From: Lolium rigidum
Lineage: Eukaryota > Streptophyta > Magnoliopsida > Poales > Poaceae
Assembly: GCF_022539505.1 (NCBI RefSeq)
Contig: NC_061508.1
Span: 97,753,276 to 97,817,275 of the forward strand
Length of the DNA: 64,000 nt
Direction of reading: 5' to 3'
Shown in pieces: positions 9,755 to 21,119 of this stretch (position 1 is the first letter of the stretch; each line of letters begins with the position of its first letter). The translations under genes were made by a program, and so were the position numbers. Below the pieces are notes generated by a model. The model was given only the letters and a program-made list of their open reading frames with translations, was not told where the DNA came from and did not search any database.

Positions 9755-12700
9755 ATGGGAAGCTACGACGACACCATCGGCTGTGGGGCGTGTCCTTTAC
9801 GCCGGAAATCTGCCGATCGTCCCTCCGGATGAGTGTTGGATTCCGGCTAAAACCGACCCCGTCAAGCTCTCCATCATCCCAGTTGGCGGCATACACATCT
9901 TCATCGGGGAAACCGTCGATTCCGACGGAAACCCACTGGTAAGTAACGCGGACGCGACCGCCGCAGAGCTGGACGCCGTCGCGAAGATCCAATCTGAGAC
10001 GCAGGAACTTCCAAAGGAAGATTCCGCCTTAGATCTGGAAATTTCAAAGCCCACCCAATCCGCCCCTGAGCAGGAAGTAACGGTGGAAGACCAATGCGAG
10101 ATCCGCCCGGGTCTCCCGGGTGTTAGAAAGCAGAGGTGCCACTTCGTACACTTCTTGGCCCATACCGCCGGAACCGCCCCTCAAGAAGTCGGAGCTGGTC
10201 CCGAGCAGGAAGAGGCACCGGAAAACGGCGCAGATCCGGATCGAGGCTCGGCACTGTCGGAGAAAGCGAAGCTCCGGTTGAAGAGTCGATCTTGGGCAAT
10301 CCGAGCCCAATTTCCGGAGACACCCCGTCCATGGAATCCGATGACTTCGTACGCAAGTTGGAGGAGTATGGTCTCGGCGATCAGCCCGAAGTCAACTCCG
10401 CCCAGCCAAAGCGAGTTCTCGCAACGGTAGCAGCGGCTGGGACAAACCGGATCCGGAGACCAAGTTAGCCAATCCGAACCATCCCAACAAGGATCTCCAA
10501 TGTCTCGGGTGCGACCCCAAAGGGATTCTCCCTCGGAGGAAATCCTGTCAGCAGAAGAGGTGGCCGCGCGAGCAGTTCTTAACACACCTATAACTCCGGG
10601 CCACGCCGCAGATCTGGAGGCTCTAGAGTCCGCCAGAAAGGAGATGCTGGCCACAGCCAAGAGGCTCGCCGACACCGAAGCTGCATTAAAGATAGGAAGG
10701 GCGGATCATGCGGCACTGGCTGGAAAACTTCGACAGACGAGGACCGCGAGATTACTACCACACTCGAGCACGTCAAGAACATGAGGGCTGAGTGGGAAGT
10801 AAAGATGACCTATGCGCGAGCGGAGGCTGATCGCATTGTCGAGAAAGCAATTCCGCCTCGCGGGATAGCCTTTAACACGCCCGCAGTTCACCGGCCTGCT
10901 GGAAACTCCAAAGGACAACATGCGAGAAAGCAGCGGAATTGCTGAAGAAGAAGGACGAAGAAGTTGATATCAACCATCTCCGCACACTTGTCGCTTCGGC
11001 AATGCGACGACGAGCAAGGCGAGATACTTCGCGCAGGTTGGAATCCAATCCGGATAACTGTGTATCTACCGCGCAGAAGGACGCCCGCGCCGATCGGCAT
11101 CCCGATGATGAATCACACACCGGATCCTCAGAGCGCAGAAGAAGGGCCAGGGAACACCCAAATCCGATCCCCGTCCCGTCACAGACGCCTCCGTCGGATC
11201 CAAGAAAGGGAAAGGATGCGATGTACTCCGGACGAGACAGATACCGCAACCCCTCTCCTCCGCCCAACGGTTACCCGCGACCCCCTCGCCGCCGTAGTCC
11301 AGCCGGAAACACCAGGCCCATAGGGCACGGTGCGATTGTTATCCGCGACAACGTGCTGCCAAGAAACGAAACGAGGAGCGCTCGCCGGAACCTCGCCGGA
11401 ACCCGAGAACAATGTTCGTGAGCCCGAGCCTAGGAGGAGTCGGAATGAAGACCGCGGCCCGAGAACCTCGCCGGAACCGCGATCCAGAACCTCGTCGGAG
11501 CCGCGACCCAGAGCCTCGTCGGAGCCGTGACCCGGAGCCTCGCCGGAATGACCAGGGCAGCCAGCGCCAAGGCGAAGGCAGCCACAGAAGCCGGAGTCAG
11601 CACCAGGAAGGTCGTGGAGATTCAGATGGCGGAAGCAAGAAGTCAGACCGCCCACCTCGCAGGTCTCCCTCACCACCACCTAGCGGTGGCGGCGGAGGTG
11701 GAGGCGGAGGCAATGGCCGGAGATCTCGCTCGCGCTCAAAGTCTCCCCGCCACGGCTCGCGCGACGCACGGGACCACCTTAACGAGTACGGAGCTGACTA
11801 CATTGGTCCGAAATGCTTTGGCAGGGATGATTCGAGAGGAACCAAAGCCAAGGAGCTCCCTCAAGCTACCCGGAAATCCGAAGCATTATGATGGCACCGA
11901 AAGGCCGGATACCTGGATTGAGGACTACTACAATGCAGTAACCTTCGCCGGAGGAACCCCTAACATCGCCTGCCGCATGCTCCAGTTGTACCTTGTAGGA
12001 CCAGCCCGGATCTGGCTCAGCGACCTCGAGAAGAACTCCATCTTTTGCTGGTTCGACCTGAAGACCGCTTTTGAGAAACACTTCAGGGGCACCTACAAAG
12101 ACCTGCCACAGCAAGCGACTCTGCAAGCTTGTATCCCAGAAGAAGGGAGAAACCTCAAGAAACTTCCTCACACGATGGTTGGCATGCAGGAACGAGTGCG
12201 AAAACGTCGATCACACCACCGCCATGTACGCCTTTATTGGTGGACTGCAGAGAGGAGGATTGCTGAGGCATAAGCTTACATGTTTGGCTAACGCCAACAA
12301 AGCTGACTTTGGATGAGATGATCTCCATTGCCGGTGATCACACCGCCGCCGATGACGACGCGGCGGTGATATCGCAGCTACGAGCAATCCCCCTGCACCG
12401 ACAAAAAGAAGAACCGTGATAACGGTAACAACGGCGGCCACAAGCGCAAAAACCCTGATGACCAGAAGAGTGGCGGATCCGAGATGGTCGCCATGGCGTT
12501 CCAACGCGGAGGTTCAGGAGGCGGAAGAGGACGCGGCCGTGGAGGCGGAGCCGGCGGGGGGCAGCAGCATGGCACGGAGGTCACCGCTGGCGGATCCCGC
12601 GCCCCGCAAACCTACGAGGAGTACGGAGACATGCCCCCGCCTGGCCCACTTGGATCCGGCTACAGGGAAGTCCACTCATACCAACCGCAAGCGCAAGTGG

Positions 12701-12840
12701 GTCAACGACCTCAAGAACGACCCGGAGGCGAGGATACAACCGAGCCCGGAAACACCGCCCACGCGGCAAAGGAGGCAAGGGCAAGAACAAGGACAAGGAG
12801 GAGGACAGTTCCGAGGCGATGGACGAGGATGATAACTCGC
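9755..12840 (+). pseudogene. Gypsy gag region, frameshifted
   Basis: Structural protein of the retrotransposon particle. The likely start is ATG 9755 (MGSYDD). After a frame change come NLPIVPPDECWIPAK and IHIFIGETVDSDGNPL. The middle is a long disordered charged region with RDPEPRRS-type repeats (about 11400-11560) and a glycine run. The retrotransposon gag core follows at about 11880-12310, with PKHYDGTERPDTWIEDY, PARIWLSDLE and TAFEKHFRGTY, continuing in another frame as MYAFIGGLQRGGLLRHKL. The tail is basic and glycine-rich. At least four frame changes are needed to read it through, so this copy cannot make a complete Gag as sequenced. Confidence 0.8.
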
Positions 12841-13730
12841 CGGATCCCAAAGCCGGATCCGCGAGGAAAATCCAACCCCTTCGAGAAAAAGAGCGTGGGG
12901 GCTTACCACACCTTCCTCGGAACCCCCACGGTCCGTGCTACAAAATCAGCTACCCGGATCCTGAACGCCACGGTTCCGGCTGTGCCGCAAGTATGTCGAG
13001 GTGGTCGGAAGTTCCGTGCACATTTGATAGGGAAGATCATCCCGCCATTGTGCCCAAAGAATACTACGCCTTGGTTGTGAGTCCCCGCATAGACGGGTAT
13101 GACTTCTCCAAGTGCCTCATGGATGGCGGAGCCAGCTTGAACATCATGTACCTGAGACTACTGGAGCGGATGAACCTCACCAAGGAACAGCTCAAACACA
13201 GCACCACCGAGTTTCACGGCGTGGTTCCGGGTAAGAAGGCGAACTCCCTCGGCAGCATCACACTTCCCGTGGCTTTCGGCGATGTTCATAATTTCCGCGA
13301 AGAGAAGATCACGTTCGAAGTTGTGCCCTTCAAGAGCTCCTACCATGTCATCTTCGGCAGGCCCACCTACCACAAGTTCCACGCAAGGGCGTGCTATATC
13401 TACAACAAGCTCAAGATGCCGGGTCCCAATGGTATGATCACCATAACCGGAGACTACAAGAAGGCTCATGAGTGCGAGTTGGGCGAAGCCGCCTTCGCGA
13501 GTCTCGTCATATCCGGAGAAGAGCGCGAAAGGCTACGGGGCCGCGGTGGATCCGGCCGAGATGCGAGACCACCAAGAAGCAGATCTCCGAGCGAGAAAAC
13601 CTCTTTCAAGCCCGCGATAGAAACCAAGAAGCACGACCTCATTCCGGGTGACTCTTCCAAGCGAGGTTTCGGTCGGGGCCAACATGGACCCCAAATAGGA
13701 AAGCGCGCTCGTCGAGTTCCTCCGCGCTAA
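12819..13730 (+). pseudogene. Gypsy aspartic protease region
   Basis: An open frame of 303 residues containing the retropepsin domain. The catalytic loop is DGGAS (13122-13136), a known plant Gypsy variant of DTG/DSG. Further on come SYHVIFGRPTYHKFHARACY and MPGPNGMITITGDY, typical of the Tat/Athila-type pol junction. The enzyme would cleave the Gag-Pol polyprotein. The frame is broken before the RT part at about 13730, so it is not joined to RT as sequenced. Confidence 0.8.
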
Positions 13731-13739
13731 CATGGATAT

Positions 13740-15060
13740 CTTCGCATGGCAACCTTCGACATGTCCGGAGTACCTAGGGAACTCGCCGAGCACTACCTCA
13801 ACATAAATCCGGGGGCTAAACCGGTGAAGCAAGCTATGCGACGCTTTGGAGATAAGAAGCGCCGCGCCATAGGAATGGAACTATCAAAGTTACTAGAAGC
13901 AGGTTTTGTAATAGAAGTTATCCACACCGATTGGGTCGCGAATCCCGTCCTTGTACCCAAAAAGAACACTGAAATACTAAGAATGTGCATCGATTACTCC
14001 GGCTTGAACAAACATTGCCCGAAGGATCCGTTTCCCCGCCGCGCATTGACCAAGTCATTGATTCGACGGCGGGGCGGAACTTCTGTGTTTTCTTGATGCG
14101 TATTCCGGGTACCATCGGATCCGGATGAAGGAATCCGACCAAAAGGCGACTTCATTCATTACCCCGTTTGGTACTTACTTGCTATGTTACTATGCCCTTT
14201 GGTTTGAAAAATGCAGGTGCTACTTACCAACGTACGATGCAGCGGTGCTCGAAGGACCAAATAGGCCGGAACGTGCACGCTTACGTCGACGACATCGCGG
14301 TCATGACCCGGAAAGGATCCGACTTGATCAGCGACCTCACGAAACCTTCGACAACCTCCGCGGGTACAAGATGATGTTGAATCCGCTGAAGTGCGTCTTT
14401 GGCGTACCGGCCGGAAAACTCCTTGGCTTCATAGTCTCTCACGGAGGCATTGAGGTGAACCGGAAAAGATCAAGGCAATCATGTGCATCAAACGACCAAC
14501 TTGTCTCAAAGATGTGCAACGACTAACTGGTTGCGTCGCAGCAATCAGTAGGTTTGTTAGCCGTCTTGGCGAGAAGGCGCTACCTCTGTACAAGCTGCTG
14601 AAGAAAACAGACAAATTTGTCCGGGACGATGCAGCCGACGCAGCTCTTCAGGGGTTGAAGGAAATACTCACCTCCCCACCTATTTTGGCAGCTCCAGCGG
14701 AGTCAGAGCCAATGCTCCTTTATCCGCGGCTACCAACAAGGTCGTCAGCCTCGTCATCGTGGTGGAGCGAAAGGAAGAAGGTCATGAATATGACGTACAG
14801 AGACATGTCTATTACATTAGCGAGGTGCTGACGGAATCAAAGCAAAGATACCCTCACTTTCAGAAGCTAGCTTATGGAGTTTTCCTAGGCAGCCGGAAGC
14901 TGAGACACTACTTCCAAGAGCACCCAGTAACAGTTGTGAGCAAAGCTCCGCTGTCAACAATTCTCAACAACGCTGACGCAACGGGACGAACAGCTAAGTG
15001 GGGCATCGAGTTATCCGCCTTCGACATCGCTTACAAGCCAAGGACTTGCGGTCAAATCCC
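13740..15060 (+). pseudogene. Gypsy reverse transcriptase and RNase H
   Basis: The RT fingers and palm read EAGFVIEVIHTDWVANPVLV, CIDYSGLNKHCPKDPFP, then MPFGLKNAGATYQR and the catalytic YVDD (14282-14293), then LNPLKCVFGVPAGKLLGFIV. The connection and Ty3-type RNase H follow (EVLTESKQRYPHFQKLAY, RKLRHYFQEHPVTVVS). Together they would copy the element RNA into DNA. The reading frame changes near 14090, 14190, 14330, 14470 and 14780. All catalytic motifs are present but no single frame covers them. Confidence 0.85.
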
Positions 15061-15065
15061 AAGTC

Positions 15066-15700
15066 TTGGCAGATTTCGTTGCGGATTGGACGGAAGCTCC
15101 GGATGCAAGTCCGGAGCCGGAACCGAAAACATGGGTCATGCACTTCGACGGATCCAAGCAGCATCAAGGCTCAGGAGCCGGAGTCACCCTGAAGTCCCCT
15201 ACCGGAGAAGAACTGCAGTATGTTCTGCAGATCCACTTCGAAGCTACAAATAACATGGCGGAATATGAGGCTCTACTACACGGACTGCGCATCGCTAAGG
15301 AAATAGGGATCAAGCACATCATTTGTTGCGGAGACTCCGACCTGGTAGCACAGCAAGTAGCCGGAACCTGGAACGCCAGAAATTCCGTCATGGCGGCCTA
15401 CAGAGACGAAGTTGACGAGATCGCCAAGAGCTTCCTCGGATACGAAGTCAAGTACGTCAGAAGAGACGACAATACAGCGGCAGATATGCTATCCAAGCTC
15501 GGATCCGGCGAAAGCCAATTCCGCTCTGGAATTTTCCTAGAGCATCTCCGGATACCCTCTGTGAAGGGCGCTAACCCGGAAAACCCAGAAGTGGCAGTGT
15601 CTCCGGCTAAAGAGGTGTTGGCCACCATTCCGGCTTGGACACAGCCTTTCCTGGACTACCTCATCGATCAGAAGTTGCCGGAGGACGAGGTCCTCGCGCG
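15066..15700 (+). pseudogene. Second (archaeal-type) RNase H of the Gypsy element
   Basis: An additional RNase H domain of the kind known from Tat-lineage Gypsy elements. It reads MHFDGSKQHQGSGAGV (first catalytic D), NNMAEYEALLHGLRIAKEIG (E), CGDSDLVAQQVAG (D) and RRDDNTAADMLSKLGS (final D), so the DEDD set is complete. The domain lies between the RT-linked RNase H and the integrase. The local frame is open from 15066 to 15911 and extends into the integrase linker before breaking. Confidence 0.85.
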
Positions 15701-15732
15701 CCAGATCATCAGACGAGCACGATCCTACACAA

Positions 15733-16838
15733 TTGTTGATGGACAGCTCTACAAACGAAGCGCAACGGGGGTATTTCTCAAATGCGTCTCAAATCAAGAT
15801 GGCATTGAAATCCTCGAGAGAGATCCACGCAGGGGGCTGCGGGCACCATGCCGCTCCCGGATCACTCGTTGCAAAAGCTTTTCGGCTAGGCTTTTATTGG
15901 CTCACGGCTAAAGAAGACGCCGATAAGATAGTCAAGACCTGCCGAGGTTGTCGATACTACGCTACTCAACCAAACGCTCCGGCCCAAGAGCTGAAGACCA
16001 TAACTATCACCTGGCCATTTGCGATCCGGGGGCTCGATATGGTTGGTAAGTTAAAAGATCATCTCCTGGTGGTTGCGAATACCTCCTGGTCGGCTGTTGA
16101 CAAGTTCAGCAAATGGATCGAGGCCAAGCCAGTGAGAAAAGCCGACGGTGCTATGGCACTAAAATTTGTCATCAGCCTCGTAATGAGATTCGGCATCCCA
16201 CACAGCATAATCACAGATAATGGCACAAACTTCGCTCAGGGAGAATTGAAGGATTACTTGTGAGACAATGGGGATTCGATTGGACCTTGCATACGTGGCT
16301 CACCCACAATCCAATGGTCAAGTCGAAAGAGCTAACGGTCTAATATTATCGGGAATCAAGCCACGCCTCGAAGAACCGGCTGCGACGAGCAGCCGGAGCT
16401 TGGGCCGACGAGCGGGACGCTGTTTTGTGGAGTTTGCGAACTACCCCTAACAGGTCAACGGGGTTTACCCCTTTCTTCCTGGTATACGGATCCGAAGCCG
16501 TGATTCCCTCCGACATCATCCATGATTCACCGCGAGTTTCCGCCTATAACGATGAAACAGCTGACGAGGCCAGACAGCTATCTGTGGACCTGATCGAAGA
16601 AGCTCGGAACCTAGCTGACCAGCGCTCCGCCATCTACCAGCAGAAGCTCCGACGCTATCACAGTCGTCGAGTTCGGAAACGCTCCTTCATGGCCGGAGAC
16701 CTGGTCCTCCGCCTTCGACAGGTGAAAGACCATAAGTTGCAATCTCCATGGGAAGGACCCTTTGTCGTTAGCAAAGTGCTTCATAACGGATCGTACTACC
16801 TTGTCGATTTCCGCGAGCTGAGGGATAGACCTCGCTAG
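15733..16838 (+). pseudogene. Gypsy integrase, interrupted
   Basis: The zinc-binding HHCC part is visible (GHHAAPGSLVAKAF, then CRGCRYYATQPNAPA). The catalytic core has GLDMVGKL, FSKWIEAKPVRKADG and FGIPHSIITDNGTNF (second D), with the E in HPQSNGQVERANGL. A stop at 16261-16263 separates the second D from the E, and the frame changes near 16430. The C-terminal part (FFLVYGSEAVIPSD, LVLRLRQVKDHKLQSPWEGP) is intact to 16838. The first core aspartate is GLD in the position usually occupied by xxxD. The enzyme would insert element cDNA but is inactive here as read. Confidence 0.85.
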
Positions 16839-17560
16839 CCGGCGCCGGAAACGCAAGCGTGAGGATCCGGATGACATCTACGATGAAACGAGATCGCCCT
16901 TGGAATATAGCACAGCTACGTCCTTTCTACACTTAGCATATTTTTCCGAGTTACAAACTCTGTAATAGTTATACATGATCAATGAAATAAAGCTTATGGT
17001 TCACTCTTTGAGTCTTTTACCTCCTTTACTTGTTCATTTTAGATCGTGTATGTTTTTTCCGACTAAAACCGCAGAGCTGGATGTTTTCCGCCTAGGCGTG
17101 TATAAAAGTTGTGATTTCTAAAATCGTCCTTTAGGACGTAAGCTTTAGTTTTCTGAGTAAGTTGTTATCTGTTGCGAACTCGTGGATTCCTAGTAGCGAT
17201 TTCCGGCACCTATGCCTGGGGGCTTGTTTCCGCGGTTATGGACGGATTGCCATTGGGCTTCGTCGCCGCTGGCGAGCATCTCCGGCTAGGTTTTCCGGCT
17301 CGTGGAAGGTCAAGCGGGTAAGCCGGAAAATAACGAGATCAGCACTTGCTTTCCGACATAAAACGAAACATGCACATAATATTAAACGGATAGCGAGGAT
17401 AAGTGTTTCCGCCCCATGCATAATCGTTTCGTTCCTAGCTACTTAAGAATTTAAAGTCTTATTACAAACCCTCGCCGGGGCCAAAATGATGCAACTTGTT
17501 TCATTGTTTCAAACAGGAACTCTACTCGGAGTCCTCTTCTTCGATCTGCTGGTAGGCTGG
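16839..17560 (+). other. Gypsy non-coding region after integrase
   Basis: No ORF of interest. A polyadenylation-like AATGAAATAAAGC occurs at about 16980. It separates the sense pol genes from the convergent antisense ORF. Confidence 0.5.
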
Positions 17561-17568
17561 AGCCGTCG

Positions 17569-19816
17569 TCACTTGTCACCGGATCCGGCTTCGAGTCGTT
17601 CCAGAGTTTCCTCCGGAATGCTCGTTGCTGGACCCGGATCCTTCCCCATAAAACTCTGGCTCGCTTGCTTCCTCCTCCGCGTCGGAAAAACCTTCGGGCA
17701 GGTTGTGCTTGTTGTACCAGAATGAGTGATCCACTCGCCTGACAAACAGCTCTTCATAGCCTTCAGTTTCCGCGAGAAGGGCGCTCATGTCGGAACTCTC
17801 GGGGGCTCCGCGTGCAACTTGCGCCAGATTGAGTGAGGGGAAGAAAGCCTTGCAGGTGGCCAGGACCAAGGAGGCGGCTCCGCGCGCTGAAGATTTCTGC
17901 CAGTCCTTGATGAACTCCGGCACCTGTCGCATAAGATTGGTCATCGTATCGATGACTGAGGTTTTGGCCTTCTTTAGCGACAGAGCCGTGGCAATTCCGC
18001 GACAGGCTCCAAACAGCGCATCAATTGAGTTCCGCGCTTCCTCGTATGCTTCCGTCCTCGTCGGGTTTGAATCTTTTGTCCACTCAAAGCCAAGACTTGC
18101 TGTGGAAGAAAGAGGTTCGGTTCCGTCGAGAAAACATGAAAGATGGTCGGAGCAACGACGCGGAAGAATGCTTACGGAAGATAAGTTTGTCAATGGCTTC
18201 CGCCTCCGTTTCCAGGGCTTTGTTCTTGGCGAGTGTGGAGATCACGCGGCCTTGGCTTTTCTCCAGCTTGTCAATTAGCTCCGCCTTCTCGCGGGAATGC
18301 TTCTCGGAGAGTTCCCTCCTCGCTTCAGTCTCTTTGCTTGAGGATTCTTTTCCGCCTTGGATCTCAGAAAGGAGACGCTTACCCGGAAGGCTTAAAAAAG
18401 TGCTGGATGGCAGGTTGCCCCTTGTTGCTGGTATTAATCAGCGCGAGGCGCTTCTTTTCCGCCTCAGCTTTCCGAGTAGCCGCGATACTGAGTGTTTCGC
18501 GGGGGCGTTTCGCTGGGGGGCTGGAAGGGGCTGGCCTTTTCCTCTTCGCAGGGCGGCTAGCTTCAGGAGCTTCCGCCTCCGATGCGGCTTCTGGATCCGG
18601 GTTACCGGTAGATGGGACTCGGAGGAGGTTTCCGAGTTCACTCTCTTCAAGCGCTTCGAGCTAATGCAAAGATAAAAACTTAGACAAAGTTTGAAGAAAA
18701 ACAATAAATCAAGTCCAGGATGCCGTACCGCGGTTCCGGATCCCTCCGTGTGGATGTCTTTGTTGCATACGTGAACATGGAGTTCACGTGGGATTTTGAG
18801 GAGGAGCCGGATCCTCTTATCAATAGCGTCGGCGGACAGATTATCTTTTGTGGCGCGCATTGAATCTTCGCGCCTGTGTATTCAAACATCGGGCGGTCCT
18901 CGTGTTGGAGCGGCTGGATCCGCTTGGTAAACCAGGAGAGGGTTAAATCCTTCCCTGTGAGCCCCTCCTCCGTGAGCTTGCAGATCCGCCTTACTGCGCG
19001 GTTTAGCTGAGGCGAGTCGGAGAGGTGGGGGCACTGTGTCCATGCCGGAGTCTCGTTGGCGGGGCTGTTCTTGAATGTTGGAAGTTTTTTGTCGCTCGCC
19101 GGGTCGGAGACGTCCTTCAGGTAGAAGAAACCTCCGGACCAGTACCTCGCGGATTCATGGCGATCGGTGTGGGGGTAGACGCGACCCGGGCGGAGGAGGA
19201 AAGTAATGGATCCGCAAGTTGGCAGTTCGGAAGTTTGGCGGATTTTCTCTTTCTTGACAGTAAAGAAATATTGGAACAAGGGAAGCTCTGGAGTTACCCG
19301 GAGGTGGCCTTCGCAGAGAGCGACATGGTTGCTGATGGCGAGCACACTGTTTGGAGATATGTTGTGGGGTTGGAGCCCATATGTCTTCGAGAATTTCTCG
19401 GAAGAAGTCTGAAGGCGGAAATGAGAATCCGCGCTCCACTAATGCCTTCGTCAGCACCATCTCGTCATCCTTAGGAGCCGGAGTTGGTTCTAGTGGAACT
19501 GACCTCCAGCTTCCGGGTTGCAGGAAACCCTCCGCCTCGAGGTTCTTTAGTTCCGTTTCGGTGGTGGTACAGGGCCACCATTTTCCCTTAGCTTCAGAGT
19601 CGCGCTTCCGAGCTTTGGATTTTTTGGCAGCCTCTTCTGCCTGCTGCTCCGACTGGCCCGCCTCGGAGGTTTTCTCCGGGTGAGTGGAGGTCCCCTCAGC
19701 TTCTTTGCCGGAATCCTTTGGAGGATCCAGCCGACTGGGGCGAAGGGAGGAGGGGCGGAGGAAATTGGTGTCGCCATAATCGGTTCCGAGGTCGGAGGCG
19801 GAGTTGTTGAAGACAT
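17569..19816 (-). pseudogene. Gypsy antisense ORF with Transposase_28-type domain
   Basis: A long antisense gene of the kind some Tat-lineage elements carry before the 3' LTR. The likely start is ATG 19816 (MSSTTPPPTSEPIMATP). A basic proline-rich part follows, then MVLTKALVERGFSFPPSDFF, VALCEGHLRVTPELPLFQYF, ITFLLRPGRVYPH and WSGGFFYLKDVSDPASDKKL. This pattern fits the putative gypsy-type transposon domain (PF04195). The C-terminal third is helical (SIDALFGACRGIATALSLKK, SLNLAQVARGAPE) with an acidic end. Its function is unknown. Frames change near 19560, 19340, 18680 and 18440, so it is not intact. A TATA box stands about 310 bp upstream at 20125-20134. Confidence 0.75.
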
Positions 19817-20124
19817 CTGAAGAAAAAAGTTAGGCGGAAGCTTTTCTTTAGTCGGATCCCACATCATCTTCCCCAAGTTCATCCCTACCAACAACGGCGC
19901 GAAAAGTGGAGCTCGAAGGTTTACCGTAATGGCGTGCGGCGGTCGGAGTTGCGGTGGCTCGCCGGAGTTATGAACACGAAGAACACCACGGTGGCGAGTT
20001 CGCTCCGGTGATGCTCCGGTGACTTTCCGGCAGGATCCGGCACGGCGGAGGAGGAGCTCTCGGGCGGCGCTCGGCGAGAGAGGAGAGAAGGGGGTGAATG
20101 AGGGGTAAAGGGGTCGACGGCTGG

Positions 20125-20134
20125 TATTTATAGG
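20125..20134 (-). promoter_or_regulatory. TATA box for the antisense ORF
   Basis: In minus-strand sense CCTATAAATACC lies about 310 bp upstream of ATG 19816, with a pyrimidine-rich leader between. It suggests the antisense gene has its own promoter rather than using the LTR. Confidence 0.55.
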
Positions 20135-20215
20135 CTGAGGGAATGAGATTCGTGTTCCGCATCCTGTGGTCGGAACGCAAGCGTCGCGCCGTTGGATGTG
20201 TGACACGTGTCCCAA

Positions 20216-20555
20216 ACCCTAGCAGTAAAAATGGCTAGAGATAAGTTACCGCACAAATCGCGCAAAAATGGCGCCAGAATTGGCGGAACCGTTTGAGTCT
20301 TTTAAGATTCCGGGTAATTGCGTGAAGATAAGTTGTTTCTCATTCGAGCAAGGAGTAACCCGGGGATGTTCTTTTGAACGTCGATGGATGAAGTCCCGCG
20401 GGGTGGGAGCATTTTCCGGCTATAAGTTGGAAAAAAGAAGAAAATGTAAAGTTGGAGCTCTTCAAGTTTCTCCGCGTTACCACCGTTTGCCGGAGATTAT
20501 AATGAACCCGCAAGGCGGAAACTGCAGGCGAAACTCGGAGAACTCTGGGGGCTAC
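20216..20555 (+). other. Gypsy region before the 3' LTR, with polypurine tract
   Basis: Non-coding. It ends in GGAGAACTCTGGGGGCTAC directly before the LTR TG at 20556, which is the polypurine-tract position for plus-strand DNA synthesis. Confidence 0.55.
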
Positions 20556-21114
20556 TGTTGTGGGTATACTTCATAGGTGTACCATCGACAGTGCCTAGAT
20601 CCGGCAAGCCCGGGTGGCCCACAGACGGTGATGAGGCATGTGGCCCATCGGGCGGCCCAGTTGCTTGTTGATCATGAAGGAAGAAGTCCAGCCCAGGATC
20701 AGCAGGCCGGATCCGCACCGACATAGGAGTGACCCGGATCCATGGAGGCCCATGAGGAACCCGGATCCAGTACGACGTATATGGAAGGCGGATCCGTGAC
20801 GTGCACGGCAAGATTTAGTACCGTAGTTAGGCTGTCTGTAATCCGGCTAGGACTCTCCGTGTAAACCCTAGATCCGTGCGCCTTTATAAGCCGGATCCCG
20901 GGAGCCCTAGAGGCACAACCACAACTCATTGTAACAACGCGAAAGCGCCCGGATAATTCCGGACAAGCAGCGGTAGGCCCTGTCATCGTGCAGGTGTTCC
21001 GAAGCTGGGTAACTCGCGAACCACCGTCCCGTGTGCACTCCGCCCTATGGCCCCTACTTCTTCTCCCCCTCGTGAGGATCCCTCCTCCGAGGTACCGTCG
21101 ATTAGGCAACGACA
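20556..21114 (+). repeat. Gypsy 3' LTR
   Basis: 559 bp, TGTTGTGGG to GGCAACGACA, followed by the target duplication ATAGG. TTTATAA is at 20883-20889. Confidence 0.9.
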
Positions 21115-21119
21115 ATAGG

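Larger units (their letters stand above)
9135..21114 (+). mobile_element. Tat/Retand-like Gypsy retrotransposon, 11.98 kb
   Basis: A complete element with 5-bp target duplication ATAGG (9130-9134 and 21115-21119), inserted into the LTR of the outer element. Order: LTR (9135-9697), primer-binding-like TTGGCGCCCACCGTGGGGCC (from 9699), gag, protease, RT, RNase H, a second archaeal-type RNase H, integrase, a long region with an antisense ORF carrying a Transposase_28-type domain, then LTR (20556-21114). The second RNase H and the extra ORF before the 3' LTR are hallmarks of the Tat lineage. The LTRs differ by roughly 2-3 percent, so the insertion is recent. Most reading frames are broken by single-base indels. 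Confidence 0.9.
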
